Shown: positions 8,598 through 17,730 of the stretch, one piece after another | How positions within the stretch are numbered: position 1 is the first letter of the stretch | Layout: each line of letters starts with the position of its first letter | Origin: Advenella sp. FME57 | GTDB lineage: Bacteria > Pseudomonadota > Gammaproteobacteria > Burkholderiales > Burkholderiaceae_B | Assembly: GCF_014897675.1 (NCBI RefSeq) | Contig: NZ_JABUXU010000005.1 | Span: forward strand, 186,001-250,000 | Length of the DNA: 64,000 nucleotides | Reading direction: 5' to 3' | The notes under the pieces: model-generated | Databases searched by the model: none | Told to the model about the DNA's origin: nothing | What the model saw: only the letters and a program-made list of their open reading frames with translations | Translations under genes and position numbers: made by a program

Positions 8598-10178
8598 TCA
8601 GTCTTGCCTGGGGTCTACTTGCTCGGGTATTTGTTGCTCAGGGGTCTCTTGTTCAGGAGCATCTTGCGGCGCAGGCGGTGTCAGTTGCCTGATTTGTAAT
8701 TCGGCTGCCGCTGCCCGTGTCTGCACGGCGCTGACAAGCCCGACCAGATCGTACTGCTCGCCATTCATGTCTACTGCGCCGGCAGAGGCCAGTGACGGGT
8801 CACCCTCAATATTCAAGCTCAGGCCAATCTGATCCTGTTTACGGTACAGCAACTGGTTCCTGACCAGGATATCGATAATGGTGTCCAGTTTTTCTGCTGC
8901 CGTGGGCTCGACGGTGGATCCGGGTGAGGCCACGGCGCCGGACCTGAGCTGACTGACCCTGTCCGCGGCGCCTTGCGGCATGGCCTGATCTGCCTGCAGC
9001 TCCATGCGAACCGAGCGCAGGGCATTGAGCAGCAAGGCGTAGGGATCGTTACCGAACCGCGATAGCAGCGGAACCGGGTTGTTCAGCGCCACGTTGATCG
9101 AGGCTTTGGCAGACCCTTCCGGCAGGGTCCAGGTAATGGGCCCTACAGTGAGCTCGGGCTTGCCCGAGAGCATCAGGTCCAGGCTGGTCAGCAAAGCCAT
9201 CCATTTCTGTTGTGGCACTGCCTGGTCACCGGGCTGGCCGACATTGAGCAACTGCTGCCAGGCTTGCGCTATAAACTGCATGGCGCCGGCACGGTCCAGT
9301 CCTGAAGCGGTCACGGTATATTGCAGTTTGCCAAGATCGGTGCCGTTGACGCGGACCTGGTTCAATACGGTATTTTGCTGCAGCGCCAGCAGGCTGTCCT
9401 GGGTGTCCGCTTTTGAATCGGTCTGATACTGGTCGATTTCCAGTCTGGCATCATCACTGGCAAGCGAGAATGCTGCCAATGTCGATTGTTGGCGCCATAG
9501 CGGGTTCTTTGTATCGCGACCGTCATAATGGGACGACATGGCAAGGTCCCGGAAAATTAAAGTGCTCGTACCGTTTTCGGTTTTCGGCGGCGTGACCTGT
9601 ATCAACGGCATGTTTCCGGAAAACTGGGCCACCCGGTTTGTCGCGTCAACTGCGCCTTCAAAGTTCATGCCATCAAAATGCAGCTGGCCGTCTCGGATAT
9701 TATTGAACGCGAGCGAGGCCACGCGTCCGCGATACCGTGTCTGTCCGTCAAGATGGGTGGTCAACAACAGTTCAAGCGGCGGCTGCCCCTGGCTCAATTC
9801 GAACAGGCGCGCGGTTTTTTCATTGTTGATCAGTGTGACGTGGCTGAGTGCCCGCACCGGTTCCAGTTTGCCCTGCTGCAGTCGGGACAGGGGCAGGGGG
9901 CCATGCTCGACCTGCACGTTAAAGTCCAGCGAATGCGACTGACCGGCATTGTCAAGTCGCAGGGTCAGCGTGTAAGTGGAAGAGAACAGGCCGGCATCTT
10001 TTTTCTCCGATGTCACTTGCACGGGAAGCCCGTTGCTGCGCAGTTGTGCGTTGATGTCCTGTGTGCGACGGATGACCTGTTCGTCCACTTTTGTGCCGCT
10101 ATACCATGTGCCACCGAAGTAGCCCAGTATAACCAGCAGCACAACGGCAGCCAGTGTTTTGGTGATTTTTTTGCCCAT
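8598..10178 (-). CDS. DUF945 (YdgA-like) membrane-anchored protein
   Basis: A 526-residue protein that starts MGKKITK and runs into one transmembrane segment (about residues 5-23). A long predominantly beta-rich region follows, with the GTKVDEQVIRR and GLFSSTYTLTL features of the DUF945/YdgA family. It is probably anchored in the inner membrane and faces the periplasm; the function of the family is not known. The C-terminus is unusual: after LQIRQLTPPAP it ends in a Pro/Glu/Gln-rich degenerate repeat (PEQETPEQQIPEQ). An alternative ATG seven codons upstream (10199) is possible. Neither start has a clear ribosome site, and I prefer the MGKK start because it gives a normal anchor. Confidence 0.85.
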   Translation of the reverse strand: MGKKITKTLAAVVLLVILGYFGGTWYSGTKVDEQVIRRTQDINAQLRSNGLPVQVTSEKKDAGLFSSTYTLTLRLDNAGQSHSLDFNVQVEHGPLPLSRLQQGKLEPVRALSHVTLINNEKTARLFELSQGQPPLELLLTTHLDGQTRYRGRVASLAFNNIRDGQLHFDGMNFEGAVDATNRVAQFSGNMPLIQVTPPKTENGTSTLIFRDLAMSSHYDGRDTKNPLWRQQSTLAAFSLASDDARLEIDQYQTDSKADTQDSLLALQQNTVLNQVRVNGTDLGKLQYTVTASGLDRAGAMQFIAQAWQQLLNVGQPGDQAVPQQKWMALLTSLDLMLSGKPELTVGPITWTLPEGSAKASINVALNNPVPLLSRFGNDPYALLLNALRSVRMELQADQAMPQGAADRVSQLRSGAVASPGSTVEPTAAEKLDTIIDILVRNQLLYRKQDQIGLSLNIEGDPSLASAGAVDMNGEQYDLVGLVSAVQTRAAAAELQIRQLTPPAPQDAPEQETPEQQIPEQVDPRQD

Positions 10179-10326
10179 GATATTTGTGATGTGCAACATT
10201 CAATGATGTTGCGGCATGCCCCAATGAGTTTAATATTCCGCCGGCCCGATTGCAGGCGCAATGTTGCGGAATGTAAGATGTGGCTTGCGGGGAAATTGCC
10301 CGAATGAAACTGTGGATGAATTGTAA

Positions 10327-10821
10327 ATGAAAAAAGTCTATCTTGCCGGCTTTGATGTCTTTCGGTCGGACGCGGCCAGCTATGGGCAGTGGCTCAAAAC
10401 GCTATGCGCGCGTCATGGGTTTGCCGGGTTGTATCCCCTGGACAACGCAGCGCCGCAGCAGTTGAGCGGCACGGCGCTGGCCGACTGGATTTACCGGGCC
10501 AATATCGCGCTGATCGAACAGGCCGATTGTGTCATGGCCAATCTGAACCCGTTTCGTGGCCTGGAGCCCGATTCCGGAACCGTGTTCGAGGTGGGCTATG
10601 CTGTGGCCAAGGGCAAGCCCGTATGGGCCTATACCGAACAGACACAGGCGCTGGTGGCGCAGGCCGGCGTGCAGGCGCAGGATGGGCGCGTTGTTGATGC
10701 GCAGGGTTACACGGTAGAGGATTTCGGGATGAATCTGAATTTGATGATTGCCTGCAGCACGCAGATTGTGCAGGGTGATGCATTGGCGTGTTTGCAGGCG
10801 ATGCAGGCAGACGGTTCATGA
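10327..10821 (+). CDS. Nucleoside 2-deoxyribosyltransferase
   Basis: A 164-residue single-domain enzyme. The N-terminal strand MKKVYLAGFDVF carries the YLAGF motif of the family. MANLNPFRGLEPDSGTVFE (about residues 70-88) ends in the catalytic Glu88, which attacks C1 of the deoxyribose, and is followed by VGYAVAKGKPVWAY. The family swaps bases between deoxyribonucleosides, or hydrolyses 2-deoxyribonucleoside monophosphates, in purine and pyrimidine salvage. It is convergent with the SET-domain gene and 53 bases from it. I see no operon partner. The family call is strong, but transferase versus hydrolase cannot be decided. Confidence 0.9.
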   Translation: MKKVYLAGFDVFRSDAASYGQWLKTLCARHGFAGLYPLDNAAPQQLSGTALADWIYRANIALIEQADCVMANLNPFRGLEPDSGTVFEVGYAVAKGKPVWAYTEQTQALVAQAGVQAQDGRVVDAQGYTVEDFGMNLNLMIACSTQIVQGDALACLQAMQADGS

Positions 10822-10874
10822 TGCGGGCGGCGGGCCCGCAACTGGGCTCATCATCCGGGCGCGTGCCTGGCTTT

Positions 10875-11384
10875 TTACTTGCTGCCTTTGCGCTTGACCT
10901 TCTTTTTTTCGGGTAAGGCCAGCATGGTGCCGCGGCAGGCCTGTGCGCCGCACAGGCACTTGTACTGTTGGCGCAGCGTTTTGGTGATTCTGCCGTCCAT
11001 GATCAACCCGTAATCATAAAACAGTTCTTCGCCCTTCAGAATATCGCGAATGGCATATATATAGACACGTTTGCCGCCGCTTCCTTCCTGTGTCTCGCAA
11101 TTGGGATTGCAACTGTGATTGACCCAGCGCGAGTCGTTGCCACCATTGCCGCCATCAATGATCCTGCCGCTGCTGGTGGAAAAAAAGAAAGTGTGAAACG
11201 GATCATCCGGATTGACCGGGTGCATATCATCGGCCTGTTTGGCGCTGATGCGTTTGCCTGTGTATTCAATGATGCGCGTGCCTTGCGGTATATTACGAGC
11301 AGCAAAAACACCGTTGCCGTGCAACGTCGATTTGCGCACGACATGCCAGGGTGGGTTGGCGATATTTTTCTTTTTTTCGATCAT
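10875..11384 (-). CDS. SET-domain protein lysine methyltransferase
   Basis: A 169-residue SET protein. The SET core begins with VRKSTLHGNGVFAARNIPQG (about 17-36). It contains RWVNHSCNPNCE (the cofactor-binding NHSCxPN motif) and ELFYDYG with the catalytic-pocket tyrosine. A post-SET Cys cluster (CLCGAQACRG) precedes a very basic tail (KKKVKRKGSK). SET enzymes transfer methyl groups from SAM to protein lysines; in bacteria the targets are mostly unknown. The ATG at 11384 overlaps the panB stop in an ATGA arrangement, so the two are translationally coupled. A start seven codons upstream is open but would lie deeper inside panB. The family is clear, the target is not. Confidence 0.9.
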   Translation of the reverse strand: MIEKKKNIANPPWHVVRKSTLHGNGVFAARNIPQGTRIIEYTGKRISAKQADDMHPVNPDDPFHTFFFSTSSGRIIDGGNGGNDSRWVNHSCNPNCETQEGSGGKRVYIYAIRDILKGEELFYDYGLIMDGRITKTLRQQYKCLCGAQACRGTMLALPEKKKVKRKGSK

Positions 11385-12205
11385 TTTTTCTTGACGCCAA
11401 AGCAATGGTCCAGTGTGGGGAAAGTGCCTTCGCGTACCTCATTGGCGTAGGCTTGCACGCCATCGCGGATGGCGGCCTGCACGTCGGAAAACTGTCGTGC
11501 GAATTTGGGAATGCGATTGGGCGTCAGGTTGAAAATATCTTCTGCCACCAGGATCTGACCATCGCAGTCGGGCGAAGCGCCAATGCCAATGGTGGGAATG
11601 CTCAATGCCTGTGTAATGCGGCGCGCCAGGGGCTCTGCGGTGCCTTCGATCACCACGGCAAAGGCGCCGGCCTGTTCCTGTGCCAGTGCATCCTGGTAGA
11701 TGATTTCGGCCGCTTCATCCGACATGCCCTGCGCCTTGAAGCCGCCCATGGTGTTCAGATACTGAGGCATCAGTCCGATGTGAGCCAGCACGGGAATACC
11801 GCGGTCGACCAGAAAGCGCGTGGTTGCAGCCAGCGGCGTGCCGCCTTCGTATTTGACGGCATCGGCGCCCGATTCCTTGAGCAGGAATGCGGCGTTGCGA
11901 AGGGCCTGCTCGGGCGACTCCTGATAACTGCCAAAAGGCATGTCTACCACGACGCAGACATTCTGCGTGGAACGCACCACCGCCCGCGCATGGGCAGCCA
12001 TCTGTTCCAGGGTGATGGCCAGTGTGTTCTCCATGTTGTATCCGACCATCGCGGTGGAGTCCCCGATAAGGATCATATCCAGATACTCGTCCAGCACCCG
12101 GGCAAAGGGCGCGGTATAGGATGTGAGCGAGACGATTTTTTTCTGGTTTTTGTAGGCCCGCAATTGCGGGACGGTAATCCGTTTTGCTGTGGTATGCACA
12201 CTCAT
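11381..12205 (-). CDS. panB: 3-methyl-2-oxobutanoate hydroxymethyltransferase
   Basis: A 274-residue enzyme that adds a hydroxymethyl group from 5,10-methylene-tetrahydrofolate to 2-oxoisovalerate, the first step of pantothenate (CoA) synthesis. Seen in sequence are LTSYTAPFARVLDE, the metal and substrate loop LIGDSTAMVGYNMENT, VVVDMPFGSYQ, VKYEGG, the LAHIGLMPQ motif and IGIGASPDCDGQILV. It starts at ATG 12205, which has a good AAGAAAGGTG ribosome site; the frame stays open 15 codons further without support. No panC or panD is adjacent. The partner in this small operon is the overlapping SET-domain methyltransferase. Confidence 0.97.
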   Translation of the reverse strand: MSVHTTAKRITVPQLRAYKNQKKIVSLTSYTAPFARVLDEYLDMILIGDSTAMVGYNMENTLAITLEQMAAHARAVVRSTQNVCVVVDMPFGSYQESPEQALRNAAFLLKESGADAVKYEGGTPLAATTRFLVDRGIPVLAHIGLMPQYLNTMGGFKAQGMSDEAAEIIYQDALAQEQAGAFAVVIEGTAEPLARRITQALSIPTIGIGASPDCDGQILVAEDIFNLTPNRIPKFARQFSDVQAAIRDGVQAYANEVREGTFPTLDHCFGVKKK

Positions 12206-12359
12206 CAAAAGCACCTTTCTTGAAATACGGCTGGCCGTCTGCGGCCACATGGCGAAGGGGTAAGTTTACCGTGTAATCGCGGGTTTTCTGTCAGTGCATT
12301 ACAAAAAGGATATTATTTAAGCTTCTATGGAAAACCTGTCTGTCAGTTGGATTTGAATA

Positions 12360-14114
12360 ATGAACACACCCCAGAACGATACGCCTGCCTTCAATGGTGC
12401 CCGATTGATGCTTGAAACCCTGATTGCAAACGGGGTCGATACCATTTTCGGCTATCCCGGCGGTGCCGTATTGCCGCTGTACGATGCGCTGTATTCCGAG
12501 CCGCGCATCCACCACGTGCTGGTTCGCCACGAACAGGCTGCCATGCATGCGGCCGAGGGGTATGCGCGCTCTACCGGCAGGCCCGGCGTCGTACTGGTCA
12601 CCTCCGGCCCGGGTATGGCCAATACCACCTCGGGGTTGCTCGATGCACTGTGCGATTCGATCCCGGTCTTGTGTATCAGCGGGCAAGTAGCAACCGGCGC
12701 CATCGGTACCGATGCCTTCCAGGAGTGCGATGCGGTGGGTATTTCCCGGCCGGTCACAAAATGGAATGCCCAGATCAAGCGTGTTGAAGATGTGGCCGCC
12801 ATGACCGCCAAGGCCTATAACATTACGGCTGCCGGCCGCCCCGGCCCGGTGCTGATTGATTTTCCGAAGGATATCCAGATGGCGCAGGCGCCGCAGGAGC
12901 CGGAAAGCGAAGTGATCGAGCCCGCCGTCAATACGGCTGGCCAAATGACCTCTTCCGTAATGCAGGCTGCCATCAAGCGCGCCGCTTCGCTTATTGCCAA
13001 TGCCAAGCGCCCCGTGTTTTATGGTGGTGGCGGACTGATCAATTCCGGCCCGGACGCCTGCGAGGTCTTTTCAAATCTGGTCAGCTACACAGGTGCGCCA
13101 TGCACGCTCACGCTGATGGGGCTGGGTGCTTTCCCGGCCAACGACAAGCAGTTCGTGGGCATGCTGGGCATGCATGGAACGCTGGAGGCCAATTTGGCCA
13201 TGCATCATGCGGATCTGATCGTATGCATCGGCGCACGCTTTGATGACCGTATAACCGGGCGTCTGTCCGACTTCTGCCCGCACGCAGTCAAGATTCACCT
13301 GGATATCGATCCGGCATCTATTGATAAAGTGGTGCGCGCCGACGTTGCGCTGGTGGGTGACTGCTATCCGGTGCTCAAGTCACTGTTTAATGAGGTCAAG
13401 TCGCTGGAGCGCGAACCCGGGTTGATCGACGATTGGTGGACGCGCATTGAAAAATGGCGCAGCACTAATTGTCTTGGCTTTACGCCGTCGGACGACGTGA
13501 TTCTGCCGCAGCATTTACTGGCAACTGTCAATGACCTGATTGAAGGCCGGGACGTCATTGTGAGTACCGATGTCGGCCAGCACCAGATGTGGGCCGCGCA
13601 GTACCTGAAGTTTCGTGAGCCCAATCGCTGGCTGACCTCGGGCGGTGCCGGCACCATGGGTTACGGCGTGCCTGCCGCGATTGGCGCGCAAGTGGGCAAT
13701 CCGGATTCACTGGTGGTATGCATCAGCGGCGATGCGTCCGTACTCATGAATATCCAGGAACTGTCGACCGCGATCCAGCACGAAACGCCGGTCAAAGTGA
13801 TCCTGTGCAACAACCGGCATATGGGCATGGTCCGCCAGTGGCAGGAACTGATTCATGACGGGCGCTATAGCCACAGCTATAACGCTTCCATTCCCGATTT
13901 TGTGGCACTGGCCACGGCCTTTGGCTGGGGAGCGGCCACGGTGTCTGATCCGCTGCAGTTGGAAGATGCCATCCGTGACTGCTTTGACTATGAGGGTCCT
14001 TATTTCCTGAATGTGGAAGTGCAGCCGCAGGAGAACTGCTTTCCCATGATGCCGGCTGGCTATGGCCATCAACAGGTCATGCTTTCCGAAGATACCTGGT
14101 ACGTGGAAGAATAA
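12360..14114 (+). CDS. ilvB: Acetolactate synthase, large (catalytic) subunit
   Basis: A 584-residue ThDP enzyme that condenses two pyruvates, or pyruvate and 2-oxobutyrate, in branched-chain amino acid synthesis. The N-terminal PYR domain has GYPGGAVLPLYDAL and the ThDP-activating Glu58 in RHEQAAMHAAEGYAR. The central FAD-binding domain and a C-terminal PP domain follow, the latter with GDASVLMNIQELSTA and ILCNN (ThDP-Mg motif). The usual Gly of the GDG motif is Ala here. No small regulatory subunit or ilvC follows; a strong terminator comes immediately after the gene, so it is monocistronic and probably not the ilvIHC locus. A catabolic role is possible but not shown. Confidence 0.92.
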   Translation: MNTPQNDTPAFNGARLMLETLIANGVDTIFGYPGGAVLPLYDALYSEPRIHHVLVRHEQAAMHAAEGYARSTGRPGVVLVTSGPGMANTTSGLLDALCDSIPVLCISGQVATGAIGTDAFQECDAVGISRPVTKWNAQIKRVEDVAAMTAKAYNITAAGRPGPVLIDFPKDIQMAQAPQEPESEVIEPAVNTAGQMTSSVMQAAIKRAASLIANAKRPVFYGGGGLINSGPDACEVFSNLVSYTGAPCTLTLMGLGAFPANDKQFVGMLGMHGTLEANLAMHHADLIVCIGARFDDRITGRLSDFCPHAVKIHLDIDPASIDKVVRADVALVGDCYPVLKSLFNEVKSLEREPGLIDDWWTRIEKWRSTNCLGFTPSDDVILPQHLLATVNDLIEGRDVIVSTDVGQHQMWAAQYLKFREPNRWLTSGGAGTMGYGVPAAIGAQVGNPDSLVVCISGDASVLMNIQELSTAIQHETPVKVILCNNRHMGMVRQWQELIHDGRYSHSYNASIPDFVALATAFGWGAATVSDPLQLEDAIRDCFDYEGPYFLNVEVQPQENCFPMMPAGYGHQQVMLSEDTWYVEE

Positions 14115-14141
14115 TCAGGACGCCTGTCCTGTTTGAGCTGG

Positions 14142-14175
14142 AGCCCGGTCATTGTCATGGCCGGGCTTTTGTTTT
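14142..14175 (+). terminator. Rho-independent terminator after the acetolactate synthase gene
   Basis: The stem AGCCCGGTCAT (14142-14152) pairs with ATGGCCGGGCT (14157-14167) over 11 positions with one T-G wobble and a four-base loop. It is followed by TTTTGTTTT. It lies 28 bases after the stop codon on the same strand. Confidence 0.85.
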
Positions 14176-14238
14176 GATAGCGCGGGCATTGTATTGCCGT
14201 CATTCTTCCGGTGCGCATTGTTTATTATTATTGATATA

Positions 14239-14264
14239 TAGTAATTACTAAATAATATATATTA
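14239..14264. promoter_or_regulatory. Very AT-rich promoter region with two palindromes
   Basis: The 14220-14290 stretch is far more AT-rich than its surroundings. It holds two perfect 12-base palindromes close together, TAGTAATTACTA (14239-14250) and TAATATATATTA (14253-14264). They sit about 110 bases upstream of the monooxygenase-ABC operon start and could be regulator sites or UP-like promoter DNA. I see no single convincing -35/-10 pair. Confidence 0.4.
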
Positions 14265-14375
14265 AACTTGCCATATTCTTTAAAATGGCTGGTTACGCAT
14301 TTCTTTATATCATTGCGTAATAATCAAATAAAACCAGCAAGGGAAAACCCTTGCATTTATTTATTGAGTTGCAGA

Positions 14376-15836
14376 ATGAGTTATCACCCACCCGAAAAAG
14401 ACGGGCTGCCCGGCCTTGAAGCACGTTTGCAGGAAGATCTTTCCCGTCTTGATCTGCCCGGCAAGGATTGGGTGCAGCCTCGGGTGGTGGATGGTGAACG
14501 CTTGCTCGATGTCGCCATTATTGGTGGCGGCATGGCGGGGTTGACTGCCGCTGTTGCCTTGCGCAATCTGGGTGTGCGCGCCTGTAACTTCGATCGTGCG
14601 CCCGCTGGCTTTGAAGGGCCCTGGGCAACGACGGCGCGCATGGAGACCCTGCGCTCGCCCAAGCAGCTGACCGGACCTGCCCTGGGGCTGCCTTCGCTCA
14701 CGTTTCGGGCATGGTTCGAAGCACAGTATGGGCGCCAGGAGTGGGAGGCGCTGGATAAAATACCACGCTTGCAATGGATGGATTATTTGCGCTGGTATCG
14801 CAAAGTCATGAATGTGGATGTGCGCAATGAACATCACATTAGTCATGTCCATCTGCATCCCGACAATTATCTTGAACTGACGCTGCAGGCCCCTGGGGGC
14901 CAAAAAGTGGTGGCTGCCCGGCGCCTGATTCTGGCGACCGGCCGCGATGGCCTGGGCGGGCCGGGTTATCCAGCGTTTGCCGATAAGGTGCCGGCGCATC
15001 TGCGTGCGCATTCTTCGGATTTCTTTGATTACAACACGCTTGCCGGCAAGCGGGTCGGGGTGATCGGCGCAGGCGCTTCGGCCATGGATAGCGCGGCTAC
15101 TGCGCTGGAAGCCGGTGCCCATAGTGTGGATATAATTATCCGGCGTAACGAGATTCCTCGTATCAACAAGGGAAAGGGCTCTGGCAGCCCCGGCCTGGTG
15201 CATGGCTACGCTGGCTTAACGGATGACTGGAAGTGGCGTATTCGCCATTACATCAATGTGCAGCAAGTGCCGCCGCCCAAAGGCAGTACCTTGCGTGTGG
15301 CTTCCCATCACAATGCCCGCTTCAATGTCGGTTGTCCGGTACTGGACATTGAAGTGCGCGAGGACGTGATTTATCTGACCACGCCCAAGGGTACATTTGT
15401 TCTGGATTTTCTCATTTTTGCCACCGGTTTCAACATCGACTGGCACCTGCGTCCGGAGTATGCCGAGCTGGCACCGCTGGTGCGAACCTGGGCGCAGCGT
15501 TATCATCCGCAGCCAGGGCAGGAAGATGCCGAACTGGCTGCCTGTCCCGATTTGGGACCGGGTTTCGAGTTCCAGCCCCGCGCAGGCGTGGACGCGCCCG
15601 GGTTGGCGCATATTCACTGTTTCAGCTATCCTGCCGTGGCCTCACATGGCACTGTCTCGGGCGATATTCCGGCCATTTCAGATGGGGCATCAGCCATTGC
15701 CCGCGCCATTGCCGGCTCCCTGTATCAGGAAGATGTCGCCGCTTATTATGCGCAACTGGAAGCCTATGCTGAACCGGAGCTCGATGGCGATGAGTGGACT
15801 GCCGCCGGTCCGCCCTTGCCTGTGGAGGCGCAATGA
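14376..15836 (+). CDS. Flavin-dependent monooxygenase / NAD(P)-binding oxidoreductase
   Basis: A 486-residue flavoprotein with two Rossmann folds. The first is FAD-binding (DVAIIGGGMAGLTAA at about 45-59) and the second is NAD(P)H-binding (RVGVIGAGASAMDSAATALEAGA). A conserved FATGF motif of class B flavin monooxygenases occurs as IFATGFNIDWHL. This architecture fits FMO or Baeyer-Villiger-like enzymes that oxygenate N, S or carbonyl groups; the exact FxGxxxHxxxW fingerprint is not obvious. I start at ATG 14376; the frame is open upstream through AT-rich DNA without a start of quality. The stop overlaps the next permease start (ATGA), which ties this oxygenase to the peptide-type ABC importer. 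Confidence 0.85.
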   Translation: MSYHPPEKDGLPGLEARLQEDLSRLDLPGKDWVQPRVVDGERLLDVAIIGGGMAGLTAAVALRNLGVRACNFDRAPAGFEGPWATTARMETLRSPKQLTGPALGLPSLTFRAWFEAQYGRQEWEALDKIPRLQWMDYLRWYRKVMNVDVRNEHHISHVHLHPDNYLELTLQAPGGQKVVAARRLILATGRDGLGGPGYPAFADKVPAHLRAHSSDFFDYNTLAGKRVGVIGAGASAMDSAATALEAGAHSVDIIIRRNEIPRINKGKGSGSPGLVHGYAGLTDDWKWRIRHYINVQQVPPPKGSTLRVASHHNARFNVGCPVLDIEVREDVIYLTTPKGTFVLDFLIFATGFNIDWHLRPEYAELAPLVRTWAQRYHPQPGQEDAELAACPDLGPGFEFQPRAGVDAPGLAHIHCFSYPAVASHGTVSGDIPAISDGASAIARAIAGSLYQEDVAAYYAQLEAYAEPELDGDEWTAAGPPLPVEAQ

Positions 15837-16807
15837 CGCTGTGGCTGATTAAACGCGTCCTGCAGGCGCTGCTCATTATCCTGTTGATGACAGTGATCGT
15901 CTTTATCGGCCTGCATGCGGTTGGCAACCCGATCGATATTCTTATCGGACCGGATGCCGATCAGCGAGACCGTGCCCGCATCATCGCGCAGATGGGCCTG
16001 GACAAGCCATTATGGCTGCAATATTTTCATTTCCTGGGCAGTGCGGTGCAGGGTGACCTGGGCAACAGCTTCGTGTACAACCAGCCAGCCCTGCAACTGG
16101 TGCTGCATCGGTTGCCGGCGACCATGGAGCTGGCAATGGCCGCCCTGGTAATTGCGATTGTGGTAGGTGTGCCGCTGGGGCTGATAGCCGGACTTTATTC
16201 AGACAGTATTGTTTCCCGCACGATCATGACCGGCAGCATCCTGGGCTTTTCCCTGCCAACCTTCTGGGTAGGACTGGTGCTGATCATGGCATTCAGCGTC
16301 AGCCTCGGATGGCTGCCCTCGTCAGGACGAGGGCAAACCGTGACGCTGTTTGGCTATCAATGGTCGTTTCTGACGCTCGATGGACTGCGGCACATGCTGT
16401 TGCCGGCAGTCAATCTGGCACTGTTCAAGGTTTCACTTGTGATCAGGCTTACCTATGCTGGCGTGCAGGAAGTGCTGCCGCTGGACTATATCCGTTTTGC
16501 CCGTGCCAAGGGCCTGAGCAACTTGCGGGTGATCGGCGTACATGTACTGCGCAATATCATGATCCCGCTGATCACCGTACTGGGGCTGGAGTTTGGTTCG
16601 ACCATCGCCGGTGCCGTGGTGACCGAGAGCATTTTCTCCTGGCCTGGTGCAGGCAAACTGATCCTGGACAGCATCAATGGTCTGGACCGACCGGTCATTC
16701 TGGCCTATCTGGTGGTTATTGTCTGTGTTTTCGTGACCATCAATTTACTAGTCGATATCGCCTATCGCATGCTTGATCCGCGAGTCCGGCTGGAGGGCGC
16801 GCGATGA
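15833..16807 (+). CDS. Dpp/Opp-type ABC transporter permease (DppB-like)
   Basis: A 324-residue inner-membrane permease with about six transmembrane helices. The N-terminal TLWLIKRVLQALLIILLMTV and the following periplasmic domain (GPDADQRDRARIIAQMGLDKPLWLQY) are typical of DppB/OppB. The cytoplasmic EAA loop that docks on the ATPase is visible as IRFARAKGLSNLRVIGVHVLRN. Its start overlaps the monooxygenase stop and its end overlaps the next permease, both as ATGA, so the genes are co-translated. Substrates of this family include di- and oligopeptides, nickel and opine-like compounds. Confidence 0.93.
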   Translation: MTLWLIKRVLQALLIILLMTVIVFIGLHAVGNPIDILIGPDADQRDRARIIAQMGLDKPLWLQYFHFLGSAVQGDLGNSFVYNQPALQLVLHRLPATMELAMAALVIAIVVGVPLGLIAGLYSDSIVSRTIMTGSILGFSLPTFWVGLVLIMAFSVSLGWLPSSGRGQTVTLFGYQWSFLTLDGLRHMLLPAVNLALFKVSLVIRLTYAGVQEVLPLDYIRFARAKGLSNLRVIGVHVLRNIMIPLITVLGLEFGSTIAGAVVTESIFSWPGAGKLILDSINGLDRPVILAYLVVIVCVFVTINLLVDIAYRMLDPRVRLEGAR

Positions 16808-17730
16808 GTCAGCCCGTGACCGAGTCTGCCGTGCAAGCGGTGATTGCTGCGCCCAAGCCTTCATTGTTTCGAGAAAGGCTGGCCGATTTTTTCTCGTCCA
16901 AGCGTGCTGTGATCGGCTTTACGCTGCTGTTGCTGCTGGCTTTCGGTTCGGTGTTCGCCCATTGGCTGACACCGCAAAATCCGTATGATCTGATGCAGCT
17001 GGATATCCTGGATTCGCGGTTGGCGCCAGGCAGCGCCAACGGCGCCGGCACCTATAACTACTGGCTGGGGACAGATGGACAGGGACGGGATCTGTTGTCT
17101 GCCATCCTGTACGGCCTGCGTATCAGTCTGACGGTCGGCGTGGGTTCTGCGCTTATTGCGAGTGTGGTCGGGACAATACTGGGCGTGCTGTCGGCTTATG
17201 CCGGGGGCCGGATAGACAGCTTCATCATGCGCACGGTCGATTTGATGCTGTCGTTTCCATCTATTCTGATTGCGATGATGATTCTGGCGTATCTGGGCAA
17301 GGGTATTGGTAATGTGATATTGACGCTTGTGATACTGGAATGGGCCTATTATGCGCGTACCGCCAGGGGTCAGGCGCTGGCAGAGCGACAGAAGGAATAT
17401 GTAGAGGCGGCAAAAAGCCTGAATATTTCCCAGTGGCGCATCATGCTGCGGCACATCCTGCCTAATTGTCTGCCGCCTTTGATTGTGATCGGCACCTTGC
17501 AGGTTGCACGTGCGATTACGCTGGAAGCAACCATGAGTTTCCTGGGGCTGGGCGTGCCCGTGACAGAGCCTTCGCTCGGATTGCTGATCGCCAACGGTTA
17601 TCAGTACATGCTCTCGGGACAGTACTGGATCAGCCTTTTCCCTGGCGTGGCGCTGCTGGTCACCATAGTGGCGCTGAACCTGGTGGGTGATCGCCTGCGG
17701 GAAATGTTCAATCCGCGGAGGCAGCGATGA
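16804..17730 (+). CDS. Dpp/Opp-type ABC transporter permease (DppC-like)
   Basis: A 308-residue permease. It begins with an N-terminal cytoplasmic extension (about 1-35) and the OppC-N segment (FFSSKRAVIGFTLLLLLAFGS), then WLGTDGQGRDLLSAILYGLRISL, a motif diagnostic of DppC/OppC. The EAA loop EYVEAAKSLNISQWRIMLRHILPN follows. It forms the channel with the preceding permease. Both ends overlap neighbouring genes by four bases. Confidence 0.93.
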   Translation: MSQPVTESAVQAVIAAPKPSLFRERLADFFSSKRAVIGFTLLLLLAFGSVFAHWLTPQNPYDLMQLDILDSRLAPGSANGAGTYNYWLGTDGQGRDLLSAILYGLRISLTVGVGSALIASVVGTILGVLSAYAGGRIDSFIMRTVDLMLSFPSILIAMMILAYLGKGIGNVILTLVILEWAYYARTARGQALAERQKEYVEAAKSLNISQWRIMLRHILPNCLPPLIVIGTLQVARAITLEATMSFLGLGVPVTEPSLGLLIANGYQYMLSGQYWISLFPGVALLVTIVALNLVGDRLREMFNPRRQR

